A DNA stretch of 64,000 bases, from positions 125,842 through 189,841 of the forward strand of contig QANZ01022584.1 in NCBI GenBank assembly GCA_003254925.1, given 5' to 3'. The notes under the pieces were generated by a model. It saw only the letters and a list, made by a program, of their open reading frames with translations. It did no database searches and was not told the DNA's origin. Positions 33,179 through 43,869 of this stretch are shown here, one piece after another; positions within the stretch are counted from its first letter, which is position 1; every line of letters starts with the position of its first letter. Both the position numbers and the translations under genes were made by a program. This DNA is from Chamaecrista fasciculata. Its lineage: Eukaryota; Streptophyta; Magnoliopsida; Fabales; Fabaceae.

Positions 33179-34086
33179 TAGGGATGATCAAAATACTCAT
33201 ACCCAATGGGGACTCTGAAATTTACCCTATGGGTATGGGTCTAGACCCGGACCCATCCTTAATGGGTATGGGTCCGGGTATGGTGGTACCCTACCCATAT
33301 ATCTATTAGTAATAATAAATATATTTTTATATATAAAAAATATAATACTCTAACGCTTTTTATTGAAAAAAATATTAAAGTTTTTATAAATATTGAAATA
33401 TTTTATTAATGTATTCATATTTATAATTTTTTTTTAGTAGTTATAAATGTAAAAAGTTGGATGAATATAAATTTTAGGGTAAATTACACTTTGGTACCAT
33501 GTGGTTTGACTCTATTTCACTTTGGTACCCTGTGGTTTGAAACTTGACACTTTGGTACCCTGTGCTATTCTCCATTAACACTTTGGTACCCTTTGGAGCT
33601 ATTTTGTAATTTTAACCATAATAAATTTTACAAAAATTACATATTGACCCCAAAAAAATTTTAAATTTTTCATTTTAGTCCCTATATAATATGTATCCAG
33701 GGACCTATTTGTAATTTTTTGAAAATTTTTTGGGGTCAATATGTAATTTTTGCAAAATTTGTTATGGTTAAAATTACAAAATAGCTCCAAAGGGTACCAA
33801 AGTGTTAATGGAGAATACCACAGGGTACCAAAGTGTCAAGTTTCAAACCACAGGGTACCAAAGTGAAATAGGGTCAAACCATAGGGTACCAAAGTGTAAT
33901 TTACCCTAAATTTTATATTAACAAAAAATAATTTATTTTAAAAAAATTTCGGGTCTGAGTCCGGGTATGGGGATTAGACTACCCAGCGGGTATGGGTATG
34001 GGGATTGATTTTGATACCCGCTCATATACGGGTCCAGGTTCGGGTATCATAGTACCCTACCCATACCCTACCCATGATCATCCCTA
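33179..34086. mobile_element. hAT-type transposon with a nested MITE
   Basis: The termini TAGGGATGATCA and TGATCATCCCTA are exact inverts. A perfect 8-bp duplication ATCAGGCT flanks it (33171-33178, 34087-34094). The subterminal regions are full of GGGTATGGGT/ACCCATACCC repeats. The paralogous spacer at about 27115 lacks it. The MITE at 33477-33906 sits inside, so the hAT is about 470 bp by itself. Confidence 0.9.
33477..33906. mobile_element. MULE-type MITE, 430 bp, copy 2 (nested in hAT)
   Basis: The ends GGGTAAATTACACTTTGGTA and the complement ending TTTACCC are flanked by a perfect 9-bp duplication TAAATTTTA (33468-33476, 33907-33915). It is almost identical to the 12500-12929 copy over its full length, indicating recent movement of this family. 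Confidence 0.92.
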
Positions 34087-35518
34087 ATCAGGCTCTTATA
34101 TTTTTGTCATAAATTTGATCTCGTATTGTTTTGTCAACTTGCAAATTAGGCCTTTATCTTTTGTTTTGTTGCAGATTTGCCTTCATATCTTTTGGTCAGG
34201 TTGTAGATTTGGTCTCACATCTTTGTAAAAAGCTCCACCGTTAGTCTTAATACCCTAATTCCCGTCCATCTCCCTCCGTTAACTATGATGTGGACAACTG
34301 ATATGGGGGACCAAAATTGTAGGAAAAATGAAACCCACTTTTTCGACACGATTTGACATTGTTTGTTAACGGCCCCAAAGTACTCATCAAAAGAAATTCG
34401 TAGTTCTAAATTTGTCATATTCAAACTTGAAACGAGAGAGATATGACTAATTCAGTATCTTTTGGACCAATTTGAAAAATTGTGAAAACAAATAGAACCA
34501 ATCTGAAACAAATGAAAGATAAGGGATCAATTTGACATCCACTCCATACATATGGGACCAATTTGAGGTTTTGGCCCTTTGATTGTCATTGTCTTCATTT
34601 TGACATGAAGCTTACTGACTTAATTGATTTTGTATTGACTCAACAAATGAATTGCTAAATAAAATAAATACGAGGTTGGTTCATGTAATAATAAAATCAT
34701 AAACAATTTCGCCCCTGGATTAAAATAGTGGTAATCATTCATCTCTTACTCTTTATATTATGATTATCCTTATCCAATTTCACCAAAATAGATCTTAAAC
34801 AAAAATAATAATTTTGTCATTAATTTTTACCAAGTTAACGCATGAGATCCTATTGAAGAAAATGAAAATTAGAAATATATTGAGTTGTAGGTGAATTCCT
34901 GCAACACAACATTACAAACCAAATTAAATAATTCATTCAATAATCATAATCTCTATATATATGTTCTATTAATTAAAACTTCCATATACCATTAATTGCT
35001 TTGTTAGCTAGATTGTCAGTGACTTCATTTTTCATAGATAGATAAGATTTTGGGTTCAACTTTTGTTACAGACACTACTGTTAGAAGAATTTCATCCTTA
35101 TTATAGGACCTCTCCGCTTAAACAAGATCTAATTAGTTCTAGATCCAATTTTATGAAACGATATTTTATATTTGTAAAAAGTGATAAAAACATATTTTTG
35201 GGTGTCTAAATTTGTCCTAAAATTACATTTACTTCCTAAATATTGGAAATACATTTTTTTTTATTCATCCATAATTTTTTTTCACAAATGTTAACTATTT
35301 AGTCCGTTAAGTCTTACCCATATGTACTAATTAGTTTATGTTTACCAAAATATCATAAACTAAAAAATATATTTTTAATATCTATGGATTAAATTGCAAT
35401 TTTAGAAAAACATTTAATGTAAAAGAAAAACATATTTTCTCTTATTAAGAAAGCTTCATATATATAACATGTTATTTTACAATTTGTGATGACATTTTAA
35501 TCGGCCTTATAATAAATA

Positions 35519-36973
35519 GGGTAAATTACAAAATAGGGTCCTGTGGTTTGGCCCCGTTTCAGATAGAGTACATGTGGTTTGAAAAGTTTCAAATTGGGGC
35601 CTGAGGTTTACGCCGTTTGCAAAATGGGGTCTAGGTGGTTTTGGCTGTTAAAAATAACGGTGCACGTGATTATCACGTGCACCCTAACCTGACTTTTTTT
35701 TTTTTCTCAAATCCTAATTTAATCATGGTTGGAGGCATCAATGGCAAGCACAAGTGGAAATTCCCCTTCCATCGTTCTTCTTCTCCCACTAATTCGAAGC
35801 CTCAAACAAAACACCCTCCCGACGAATTCATCTATCCAATTTCTGGGTTTTTCAAGTCCTCAATCTCTCCGTTTTATTTCGTTTTTTCTCAAATTCTGTT
35901 TCATGCTTTCAATGCTACAATGTTGACAACTTTCCCCTTCCTTTGAAACCCATCTGGCATCTCTCAATGTCTTAAACCCAAAATTCCTTTTGGTTTAGCT
36001 CGGAAAAACAAGCATGGATTCTCTCACCCCATTCCAAGACTTGAATGACTTGCCTGACCTAGCCACCAGCAGCATACCGAGTAGCAGCGTCAATGTCGTG
36101 GCGTCTACCCCGACCATTTTTTTGTTCCCCAAATTGGAACCGAAGCTCGAGCCGTTGGACGAGCCGTTTCTGGCCCAACCTCCCCAAGAACCCCAAGAAA
36201 CCGAGAAAACCATGTTCTCGAATCTTCCCTTCGATGGGTTTTCTGAATCTCAAAGCGCGAATTTATATGAGCCGAACCTTGGTTTTGCTGAAACCCCACC
36301 CCCACCGCCACCTGGTTTATCGGCGGAGCAAGACAATGTGTACCAAGAGTTCTGTAGAATTTCCCAGCAGTTTACGACTGCGTTTGCCAAAGAGTTAAAG
36401 CGATTTGGAGATGGGGAAGCTTTGAACCCAGATTCAGGGGCGATTGTTCCTGTGCCACAGGAAAACCAAGCTCCTGCGGTCGTCGTTACTCCAAGGCGGA
36501 CCTCGCGCCGGAAGGAGCTGGTAAGGGTCACTGATCTTCGAATGGAAGATGACAGGTATTTCCGAGACATCATTAGAAGAACGAGGATGGTGTATGATTC
36601 GCTGTGGGTTTTGACATCTGTGGAGGAGGAGAAACGATGCGATTCACCCAACATTAGAAAGCTGCGAGGTGATTTGAGGGCTGCCTCTTTGATGAGGGAT
36701 CGTGGGATGTGGCTTAATCGTGATAAGCGGACAAATTGGTGTTGAAGATGAACAGCAGCGAGAAGTCAAGTTAAATTAGGATTTGAGAAAAAAAAAAAGT
36801 CAGGTTAGGGTGCATGTGATAATCACGTGCACCGTTATTTTTAACAGCCAAAACCACCTAGACCCCATTTTGCAAACGGCGTAAACCTCAGGCCCCAATT
36901 TGAAACTTTTCAAACCACATGTACCCTATCTGAAACGGGGCCAAACCACAGGACCCTATTTTGTAATTTACCC
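35519..36973. mobile_element. Pack-MULE carrying a SUVH2/9-like gene fragment
   Basis: Inverted termini of about 200 bp start GGGTAAATTACAAAATAGGG and end with the exact complement. A perfect 9-bp duplication TAATAAATA lies at 35510-35518 and 36974-36982. Unit A at about 25237-25255 (CCTTATAATAAATTAAATAA) is the natural empty site. The 1.05-kb interior is a captured host gene fragment with about 300 bp of apparent 5' UTR and an open frame. No transposase is present. The terminal GGGTAAATTA is shared with the 430-bp MITEs. Confidence 0.95.
36014..36745 (+). CDS. Truncated SUVH2/SUVH9-like histone methyltransferase N-terminus (transduplicate)
   Basis: An open frame of 243 aa. Residues 1-100 are acidic/Pro-rich (DLPDLATSSIPSSS, then PPPPPPGLSAEQDNVYQEFC). 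Residues about 150-243 match the pre-SRA region of plant SUVH2/SUVH9 (TPRRTSRRKELVRVTDL, YFRDIIRRTRMVYDSLWVL, then RGDLRAASLMRDRGMWLNRD). In the parent family an SRA (YDG) methyl-DNA-binding domain, pre-SET and SET follow. Here the frame stops just before SRA at NWC. It therefore lacks methyl-DNA binding and SET. It lies wholly within the Pack-MULE. No frameshift or premature stop interrupts the captured part, so capture was recent or the frame is maintained. Whether it is expressed cannot be told. Confidence 0.75.
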   Translation: MDSLTPFQDLNDLPDLATSSIPSSSVNVVASTPTIFLFPKLEPKLEPLDEPFLAQPPQEPQETEKTMFSNLPFDGFSESQSANLYEPNLGFAETPPPPPPGLSAEQDNVYQEFCRISQQFTTAFAKELKRFGDGEALNPDSGAIVPVPQENQAPAVVVTPRRTSRRKELVRVTDLRMEDDRYFRDIIRRTRMVYDSLWVLTSVEEEKRCDSPNIRKLRGDLRAASLMRDRGMWLNRDKRTNWC

Positions 36974-37431
36974 TAATAAATAAGGTTCCAAGGTAAGGCT
37001 TACGTATATGTGGTGGCGGCGACGGCGGTGGTGGCGGTGGCGGTGGCGGCAAGGGACAAGGTTTAGCTTCACATGGCATAGTTGGAGAGAAAATCAAAAA
37101 TATTGCAAAGATGAAAAGAGTCACAAAAGAGAACCTCATAGCGTTGCTTGCCATTTTGCTAGATTAACAGACCAACAATTTGAAGATCAATATCTGTTCT
37201 GTGAAATGATTGTAAGGAGATATTAAAATATGAAATGCAATTACGCATATTTATAATAGTTCTTTATTTGTCAAAATGTACATGGTTCCCTTGTGCCGTG
37301 AAATTTGAATTTGGACATTGAATTTGTTTGCCTTGAGATATAAGTTATGTTTACAAATATAAGTTGACATAATATATAATCTCCAGGTTTTGTGGTGAAT
37401 ACTGAAGATATTAAAGTCAATACTCAATAAT

Positions 37432-38134
37432 ATTAGGCGTCATCATTTTTCAACCCATTTCCCACAATATTAATTGGTTTAGATAATTGATATACGCCCT
37501 TTATAAAATTAAATGACAAAATTAGCTCGGAAGGTACTCCATGTCTCGATAGCCTTGATAACATAAGAAAGTGAATCGTGCCACAATTAATGCAGTGATC
37601 ATAAACATTAAATGCGGTTATGCTAACATTTAATACGGAGATCTTCAAGACAACTCCAAAAAGGTAAAATTGTACAAGCTACAGTGTACTTCCATCAGAA
37701 AGCAGACTTGAAATGACTAAGAGGTTCCACCCTCGAGCGTGGAGCGGGAGGCATTAATTGCTAAACCTTGTCAAACAAAATGATGGCGCGACAATCCACA
37801 CATCAGCCGTCTAAAGTCTGACACATCAAGTTTGACTGATAGGTCACGCTCGCGGCCCCCTTACACACGCACTTATCACAAATCAACGCATACCTCGTGC
37901 AGCTCCAAACTCAAGGATGTCTGAAGTATAAATAGCCAAAGAAATCCTATAACAAGGTAAGACACTCGTTACACCTGATCACCAACACTCCATGCTAACT
38001 TAAGCATCGGAGAAGAAACACATGGACTTCCGCGTGATTCTTTCCTTTCAGGTTTGGGCTCTATGACTAGCAACAAGATATTCTCATCATGAACTTAAGG
38101 TTAGATTTTTCTCCATCCATTTGTGTAGTTTTCA
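37432..38134. mobile_element. Candidate solo LTR (gypsy-like)
   Basis: A 703-bp insertion relative to unit A (26305-26315), bounded by a repeated ATAAT (37427-37431, 38135-38139). It contains TATAAATAGCC at 37927 and TTAAGCATCGGAG about 75 bases later, closely like TATAAATAGAG and TTGAGCGTCGGAG in the 49743 LTR. It ends in CA but starts ATTAGG rather than TG, so the left border is uncertain. Confidence 0.5.
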
Positions 38135-38344
38135 ATAATGTTGTCTGATTTTGGCCCAAAAAAAAAAAGGATAATGTTGTTTAATTTCATACTTCTTCCA
38201 GCGAAAATTGTATTTGGCAAGGTTGAAAATTACCTAGCTAGCTAGCTTAGCTTCATACTGTCGCATTTACCATTTTCAGTGAGAATTCTCCTCTTTTATA
38301 AAGTTTTGACTAAGTATATATATACACTAATTTCTTAAGTCATA

Positions 38345-38618
38345 CTCCCTCCGTTCCTATATATCTGATGTTTAAGGTAAATACACACAGACCAATGAAA
38401 TGATTAGCTCACCTAAAATGAAGAGAAAAATGAAGTAAAAAGACTAAACTATCCCTATTAAATTACTTGAAAAATGTTCATTCATTTATGACTCTACTAT
38501 ATTTAATAGGGATAGAATAGTAAAAAAATAATTAATGCTCTCTTGAAGTTGTAAAACATCAGATATTTTGGAATAAAAAAAGTTCTCCAGAAAAGCAGAT
38601 ATTCAGGAACGGAGGGAG
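38345..38618. mobile_element. Stowaway-type MITE, 274 bp
   Basis: CTCCCTCCGTTCCTATATAT at the left is inverted at the right end (TCAGGAACGGAGGGAG), with TA duplications at 38343-38344 and 38619-38620. The homologous stretch of unit A (AGCCGTAATTATAATGAAG near 26500) is uninterrupted. Tc1/mariner-type (Stowaway) signature. Confidence 0.9.
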
Positions 38619-39415
38619 TAATTATAATGAAGTTTGATTTTAAATATATTTAGGCAAAGAGCAAGAAGATAATACATGACCACAAACAATTAGTACAACT
38701 GGATTAATTAAGGAAGATAAAATCCCATGGTTATATTTTTCTGGAATAATTAAGTAGTCAAGACTTTATTGAAAAACTAATTAAAAAGGTGTTTTATAAA
38801 CATATTAAAAAAAATAGGAAGAATATATTGTACATGTTCACAATTAGTATAACTGGATAGAAGATATGAAAAAAAAATCACATTGTTATATTTTTGGGAA
38901 GATTAATTCTTAATAATTTTAGAAATAAAAACTGTACCAAACAATGTTAGCATGGTACCTGAAAAATATTGTAAAAAAATTTATATATTGTTGCAAAAAC
39001 TCAAATTCCTATTACTTTGGGTTGTTTCATTAGGCCCAGGAGAGAAAAAGCTAAAGTAGGCCCAAAATTTTAGTTGGACTCTTTAACAAACCCAGTACAC
39101 AACTATCGATTTTGATAACTGTACTTAGTGATAATTACTTAATTAGGGCTTCTTATTGGTTAATGAATAAAATAATAATAATAAACATGTATAGGTTCAA
39201 CTCCTCCAATCAAATGTGAAAGAAAGAAACATGCATGCAATTACAAACACTTAATATGATATATTTTCTTTATTACAAGATTATTCATATGACCAAAAAA
39301 AAATTACAAGATTATTCCACACAATGATCTTCATGAAAATAAAATTGAAATATGTAAAGATAATTCAAATACAATAGCTGAACTCTCAACAATACTTAAT
39401 AGAAGCTTCTATGTT

Positions 39416-42400
39416 TCACCACTTCAGCTTCGCAGGGAAGTACTGCAACAATAATTTAATGATAAATATGTTATTATAATTGAAAGAAAATAAAACAACA
39501 TTTTTTTTTCGTTTTTAAAGTATTGCTTACCTTCTCAATTAGTGAGAGATAGTATGGTTTCACCTTTTCCACATCAACCCGAACTTTACTCTTGCTATAA
39601 AGGTCATATTTGCTGCAAATGAATTGAAAATAATAGAAAAAACAGTTAATTAATCAATCTTTATAGAATTTATCAGTCACACCACTTGTATATATATATA
39701 AAAGTACTCTTGATATCTTTAAAGTATGTGATTATTTTTAATTATATCTCCAAAGTTTATTCTTGGTCAATTGTATCCTATGAGGTTAGTTTCAATTATA
39801 CATACCTTCAATTTTTTAAGTCAATTATACTCTCAATCTTTTTTTTGTGTCATTTTTACCCCCAAATTGGGAGGTATTTGAGGGTACAATTGACTCAAAT
39901 GTGAAACATTAGGGATATAATTGACTAAAAAAAATTTTGAGGGTATAACTGGAATTGACCACATACTTTAGGGTTACAATTGACAAAAAAAAAACTTTAA
40001 GAGTATAATTAAAAATGACCACATATTTTAGGGTACCTGTCTATGTATATATATAATATAATGATGATTGAATGATAAATTTCATGTAATCTTACTTGAA
40101 AATGAGGAGCCATTTCATATTCTCAACATCCTCATCATTCATTAGGTATTTATATGCTCCTACTCTATATAATGCTGCAAAAGTAAACATCAAATAAATT
40201 TGTCAATATGTCAGGCCAAAAAAAAAATTGTCAATATGCATTTTAATTTGTGTCATTTATGACTCCTTGTTTATATAATTGAAGATTGGAATTAATATTA
40301 GTATCTTTACGACCAATCAATTGATGGGGAGTTTTCACAGTTCAAACTTTTTTAATTGAAACATTCTTTAAAATATTTTTAGTTTTACCATCGAAGGAGT
40401 GATATCTGATTATGAATAATGCAGCAGGAGGTAGAGTAGTGTTGTTATGCTTTGCCACCTGAAATGTGAAAAAATAAAAATAAAAAATTATTAGAATTTA
40501 AAATCATTTTATTCTTAAATAAAAACTTTGATTTTGGAAGGCTTAAATAATAATTAATTACCATATACATGTAATCATCATGTCCCCAAGACATCAAGAT
40601 ATTATCAAGCCCACACTTCTCTGAGTAAACTCCATATTTTGTGTTATACGCAGGATTGTCATAATCTGGATTCTCCTTAAAATACTAAAATTGGGAATGC
40701 AAGAACATATCATGTTAGATTATTCTTGAACTTTCAAGAACAAACACAATCTGAACATCATGATGATGATAAAATAATGTGTAAACATAGTTTTTAGTCC
40801 TTAAATTTATTCTAAGATTAAGATTTAGAACCTGAATATTATTGTATACTTTTTGGTTTTTCTTTTACAAATATAAACTATTTAGTCCATAAAAACTAAA
40901 AAGTTATTCATAGGATCTGAATACTTTATCAATTATATAGTTTAAGGATAAATTTAAAGACTAAAATAGATTTTCTCTAAATTAATTACCTTGTGATGAG
41001 TTAGACACTCATCAAATTTGCAACCAACTGGGAATGTGTCACCTGCAACATGAATGAATGAGTAGAAGCTTAAAAGTTAGAGACTTTGAATTTTTTTGTT
41101 TTTTTGGATTAAGAATCATTCATTTAATTACCTACAACAGCCCATTGAGGAAGCCCTCCAAATCCAGGAAGCGTAAGCACTTTCCCTAGATCTGTAATAT
41201 AATTTAAAAAAAAAATATCCATAATTTGAAGATTCTTTTAAGTAATAATTATTGATTATTGATTACTTATGATTAGAAAGGCTAAACTGTAAATTTGGTT
41301 TCATATCTTTTACTCAGTTTCCAATTTGGTTCAATATCTTTGGGTCAGATCCCAATTTAGTCCCATATCTTTTTTTGTTTTAGATTTGGTCTCATATATT
41401 TGGGTTAATTACAGAATTGGTTCTATATCTTTGGATCAAGTTTAGAAGTATTCCTATATCTTTACAAAATGACCAGCTAATGGTTGATCCTTTTGTAAAG
41501 ATATGGGACTAATTCTGCAACTTGACAAAAAAGATGAGACCAAAAATGATATGGGACGAAAATTGGGACTTTTTACAAAAATAGAAAATCAAAAAAAATA
41601 AATTGAAAACATATGAGACCAAATTTACACTTTGGCCGATTAAAAAAATTGAACCATGAATGAGAGCAGTCAAGTGAAGCCAATCTTGATTGGGATAATC
41701 CTTCCTAATTGCTTCAGCAGTTTGAAGTAAATGCTCAATTTGAGGTTCATCCAAGTCAGGATCACTTTCATCTATCACATCATTCAGCAGCTCACAGCAT
41801 TCCCATATTCCCATTTCTTTTCTCTCCATTTTCCCATACTCCTCTCTCATCTTCTTCACCTTCATCCATTAATTAAAACCCATTTCATTCATTCATTATC
41901 ACACCAATTGGATTAATTAATTCATTAAAAACAAGAATGAGTACAGTATTTTTTAAGTGAATTAATGATTTGGTTATTAAAAGATGACAAATGCCTCAAT
42001 TTAGTCCCTAAAAGATATAGTCACAAACTTACAATCAATGTGGTCCTTTTGTTAAAGATACAAATCAAAATTTAATGACAAATCTAATAGGTCAAGTGCT
42101 CAAATTGGTCCTAAATGTATATTACTAAGTTCATTTTGGTCATGAAACATGCAACCCGTTTTTGGGACCCAATTTGACTTCGTTTACTGACGGTATCAAT
42201 TGGATAGAAAACGTACTCATCAATCAAGAGCAACGCGTATCTCTGAACTTATCATATTTAAACATGAGATGACAGAGATATGACTATATTCAATAGTTTA
42301 GAACCAAAATGAAATTCAATGGAAACATTTACGCCCACACTGAAATTAACTACTGAAACATTTAGGACCAAAATGAACTTAGAGGTATACATTTAGGATC

Positions 42401-43285
42401 AATTTGAGCATTCAACCAATCTAATATAATTTTAGATTTTGTTAAAATCACAATAAACAATTGGGGTTAAATAATCATATTTGTTGTTAAATTTGAATTA
42501 ATATTTTAGGAAAAACAACAAATTGATTGTAATTTTTTTTTGGGACTAAATTTTATAATTTTATATTTTAAAGACTAAAACAAAATATTTAATTTCTTTC
42601 AACGACCAAATCATTAATATACTCTCTTTTTATATATAATTGAATATCCCTATAGCATTGTATGCTTACAAAGTCGTAGGACTGGTTTGAGTGATTCATT
42701 CTGTAATTGTTCTCTACTCCTTTTTGCCTTTCACTTTCTGTTTCATAAGCCCTAATTCATCATCCAAACAAAAATGCCGTTAAAATCATACAGAAAATGA
42801 TTGATATAATAAATGTAAAGATATATACTTCGTGCTTTATTTTTCTTTTCAAATGAGACAAGAATTTCCTTTTTGCTTATAGGAAAGAATAGAAAAACAG
42901 CAAAAGGATGAGACCTTTTTTATTTTCTTTTTTTTTTTTGGTTTTCTTGCTGTCTTTTTCGATTGATATAAAATTATAAATAAAAAGTGTGAGACAGAAT
43001 TAATTAACCTAAACGCATGCCCAAATGAATTGGTCTCTGGTACCACAAATAATCCACCATCTAAAGCCACTTCTTTTTCATTCTGGGATGCTACCATTTC
43101 CTCATTTTCTTCATTCCCTGCCACTTTGAAATATCGACATTCCAAAATATTATGAATTATTAGAAATTTCAAAGAAAACTAAATTTGGGAAAGTGGAAAG
43201 AAAGAAAAAAATGTAAAGGGAAAGAAAAGAAGAGTTAGAAAAAATCAATTACCAAAGTAATGAGGTTGCTCAAGGAGGATTGTCA
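39416..43285 (-). CDS. MIOX: Inositol oxygenase (myo-inositol oxygenase), 11 exons
   Basis: A non-haem di-iron enzyme converting myo-inositol to D-glucuronate, which feeds UDP-glucuronate and cell-wall synthesis; probably cytosolic. Exons: 43285-43252, 43123-43009, 42751-42670, 41859-41655, 41191-41132, 41042-40990, 40684-40562, 40458-40389, 40174-40096, 39612-39531, 39442-39416. All are GT-AG with closed phases, giving 309 aa, the normal family length. Expected iron ligands are all present: His120 (QIEHLLQTAE), His145-Asp146 (LIHDLGK), His218 (SWGHDDY), His244 (RYHSF), Asp277 (NKYDLYSK). C-terminus KYFPAKLKW is typical. The loop after His244 reads DALYRVGAY where relatives usually have YALHKSGAY or YPLH. 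Introns 3, 4 and 9 contain MITEs. Homology was judged by eye. Confidence 0.92.
39709..40044. mobile_element. Foldback MITE in MIOX intron 9
   Basis: AAAGTACTCTTGATATCTTTA pairs with the right end (TATTTTAGGGTACCTGTCT). The arms alternate TCAATTATACTCTCAA-type modules. Same family as 1236-3190 and 29775-30140. The target duplication is unclear because of flanking (TA)n. Confidence 0.6.
41280..41637. mobile_element. MULE-type MITE in MIOX intron 4
   Basis: GGCTAAACTGTAAATTTGGT pairs with the right end (CAAATTTACACTTTGGCC). The flanking 9-mers GATTAGAAA and GATTAAAAA match at 8 of 9. The interior repeats CATATCTTTGGGTC-like modules as in 17126-17413. Confidence 0.75.
42090..42417. mobile_element. 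MULE-type MITE in MIOX intron 3
   Basis: GGTCAAGTGCTCAAATTGGT pairs with the right end (TTTGAGCATTCAACC). A perfect 9-bp duplication AATCTAATA flanks it (42081-42089, 42418-42426). It carries the conserved internal block GACAGAGATATGACTATATTC. Confidence 0.85.
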
Positions 43286-43380
43286 TCTTGTGTTGAATGA
43301 GAATCGAGAGGAGAATGAAAAGAAAGTAAAGAGAAAGATAGATTGAAGAGAATGATGGAATGCACACATATATTGGTGGC

Positions 43381-43388
43381 TATTTATA
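43381..43388 (-). promoter_or_regulatory. TATA box of MIOX
   Basis: TATAAATA on the minus strand, about 100 bases upstream of the ATG at 43285, predicts a leader of about 65 bases. Confidence 0.6.
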
Positions 43389-43869
43389 GTTGTGAGGGGC
43401 AAGAAAGGAGGCAGTCATTTCTTGAAAATCTTTCAATTTCTCTTTCATTCTTTCTAGTTTAATGCAAACATGTTTAAGAATATTGGATAAGGGGAAAAGA
43501 AAAAGATAGAACTTTCATGATTTTTTAATATTTTTGTTATAATTTTTTAAATTAGAAGATGATACATCAATTGTTTAGTTATCTTTCTACATTATAATTA
43601 GTTATATAAAATTTGTTTACTATATATCTTATTTTCAATAATGGATTTATTAACTAAGACGTCAGAAGAGACTTTGGGTCTATTTGGGAATGCTTTACAT
43701 TCATTCCATTTCATTTTATTTGTAAATGGTGTTGAGATATGAAACAATCTATATATGTATGTAATAATTGTAATATATATATATATATATTTTATTTTAT
43801 TTATTATTAAAATTTATTTCGGTAAATTTATTTAGGTTATTATTATTGTAATATGTGACAATTCTAGAG

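Larger units (their letters stand above)
32440..34890. repeat. Array spacer between units B and C
   Basis: Homologous to 26320-27860, beginning at CATACTCCTCCCAGTGAAAA and ending at TTGAGTTGTAGGTGAA, where it is fused to the truncated exon 2 of unit C. It carries the extra hAT and MITE insertions. Confidence 0.7.
34889..37154 (-). pseudogene. Pro/Cys-rich peptide, unit C: exon 1, Pack-MULE-filled intron, truncated exon 2
   Basis: Exon 1 (37154-37004) encodes 50 residues: signal peptide FVTLFIFAIFLIFSPTMPCE and a longer proline run. The donor GTAAGCC is intact. The intron holds a 1455-bp Pack-MULE inserted about 20 bases after the donor. Exon 2 begins at 34897 with the normal acceptor, but only about the first seven bases are peptide sequence. 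A deletion then joins it to spacer DNA, so the cysteine module is gone and the frame runs into unrelated residues. A TATAAATA box is conserved at 37248-37255. Exon 1 could still splice to exon 2 of unit B (30287-30184), which would give an 84-aa peptide. Confidence 0.6.

Noticed and set aside
36059-36654. Other-frame and minus-strand frames in the SUVH fragment
   Set aside because: Only the 36014-36745 frame shows family motifs; the rest are overlapping noise.
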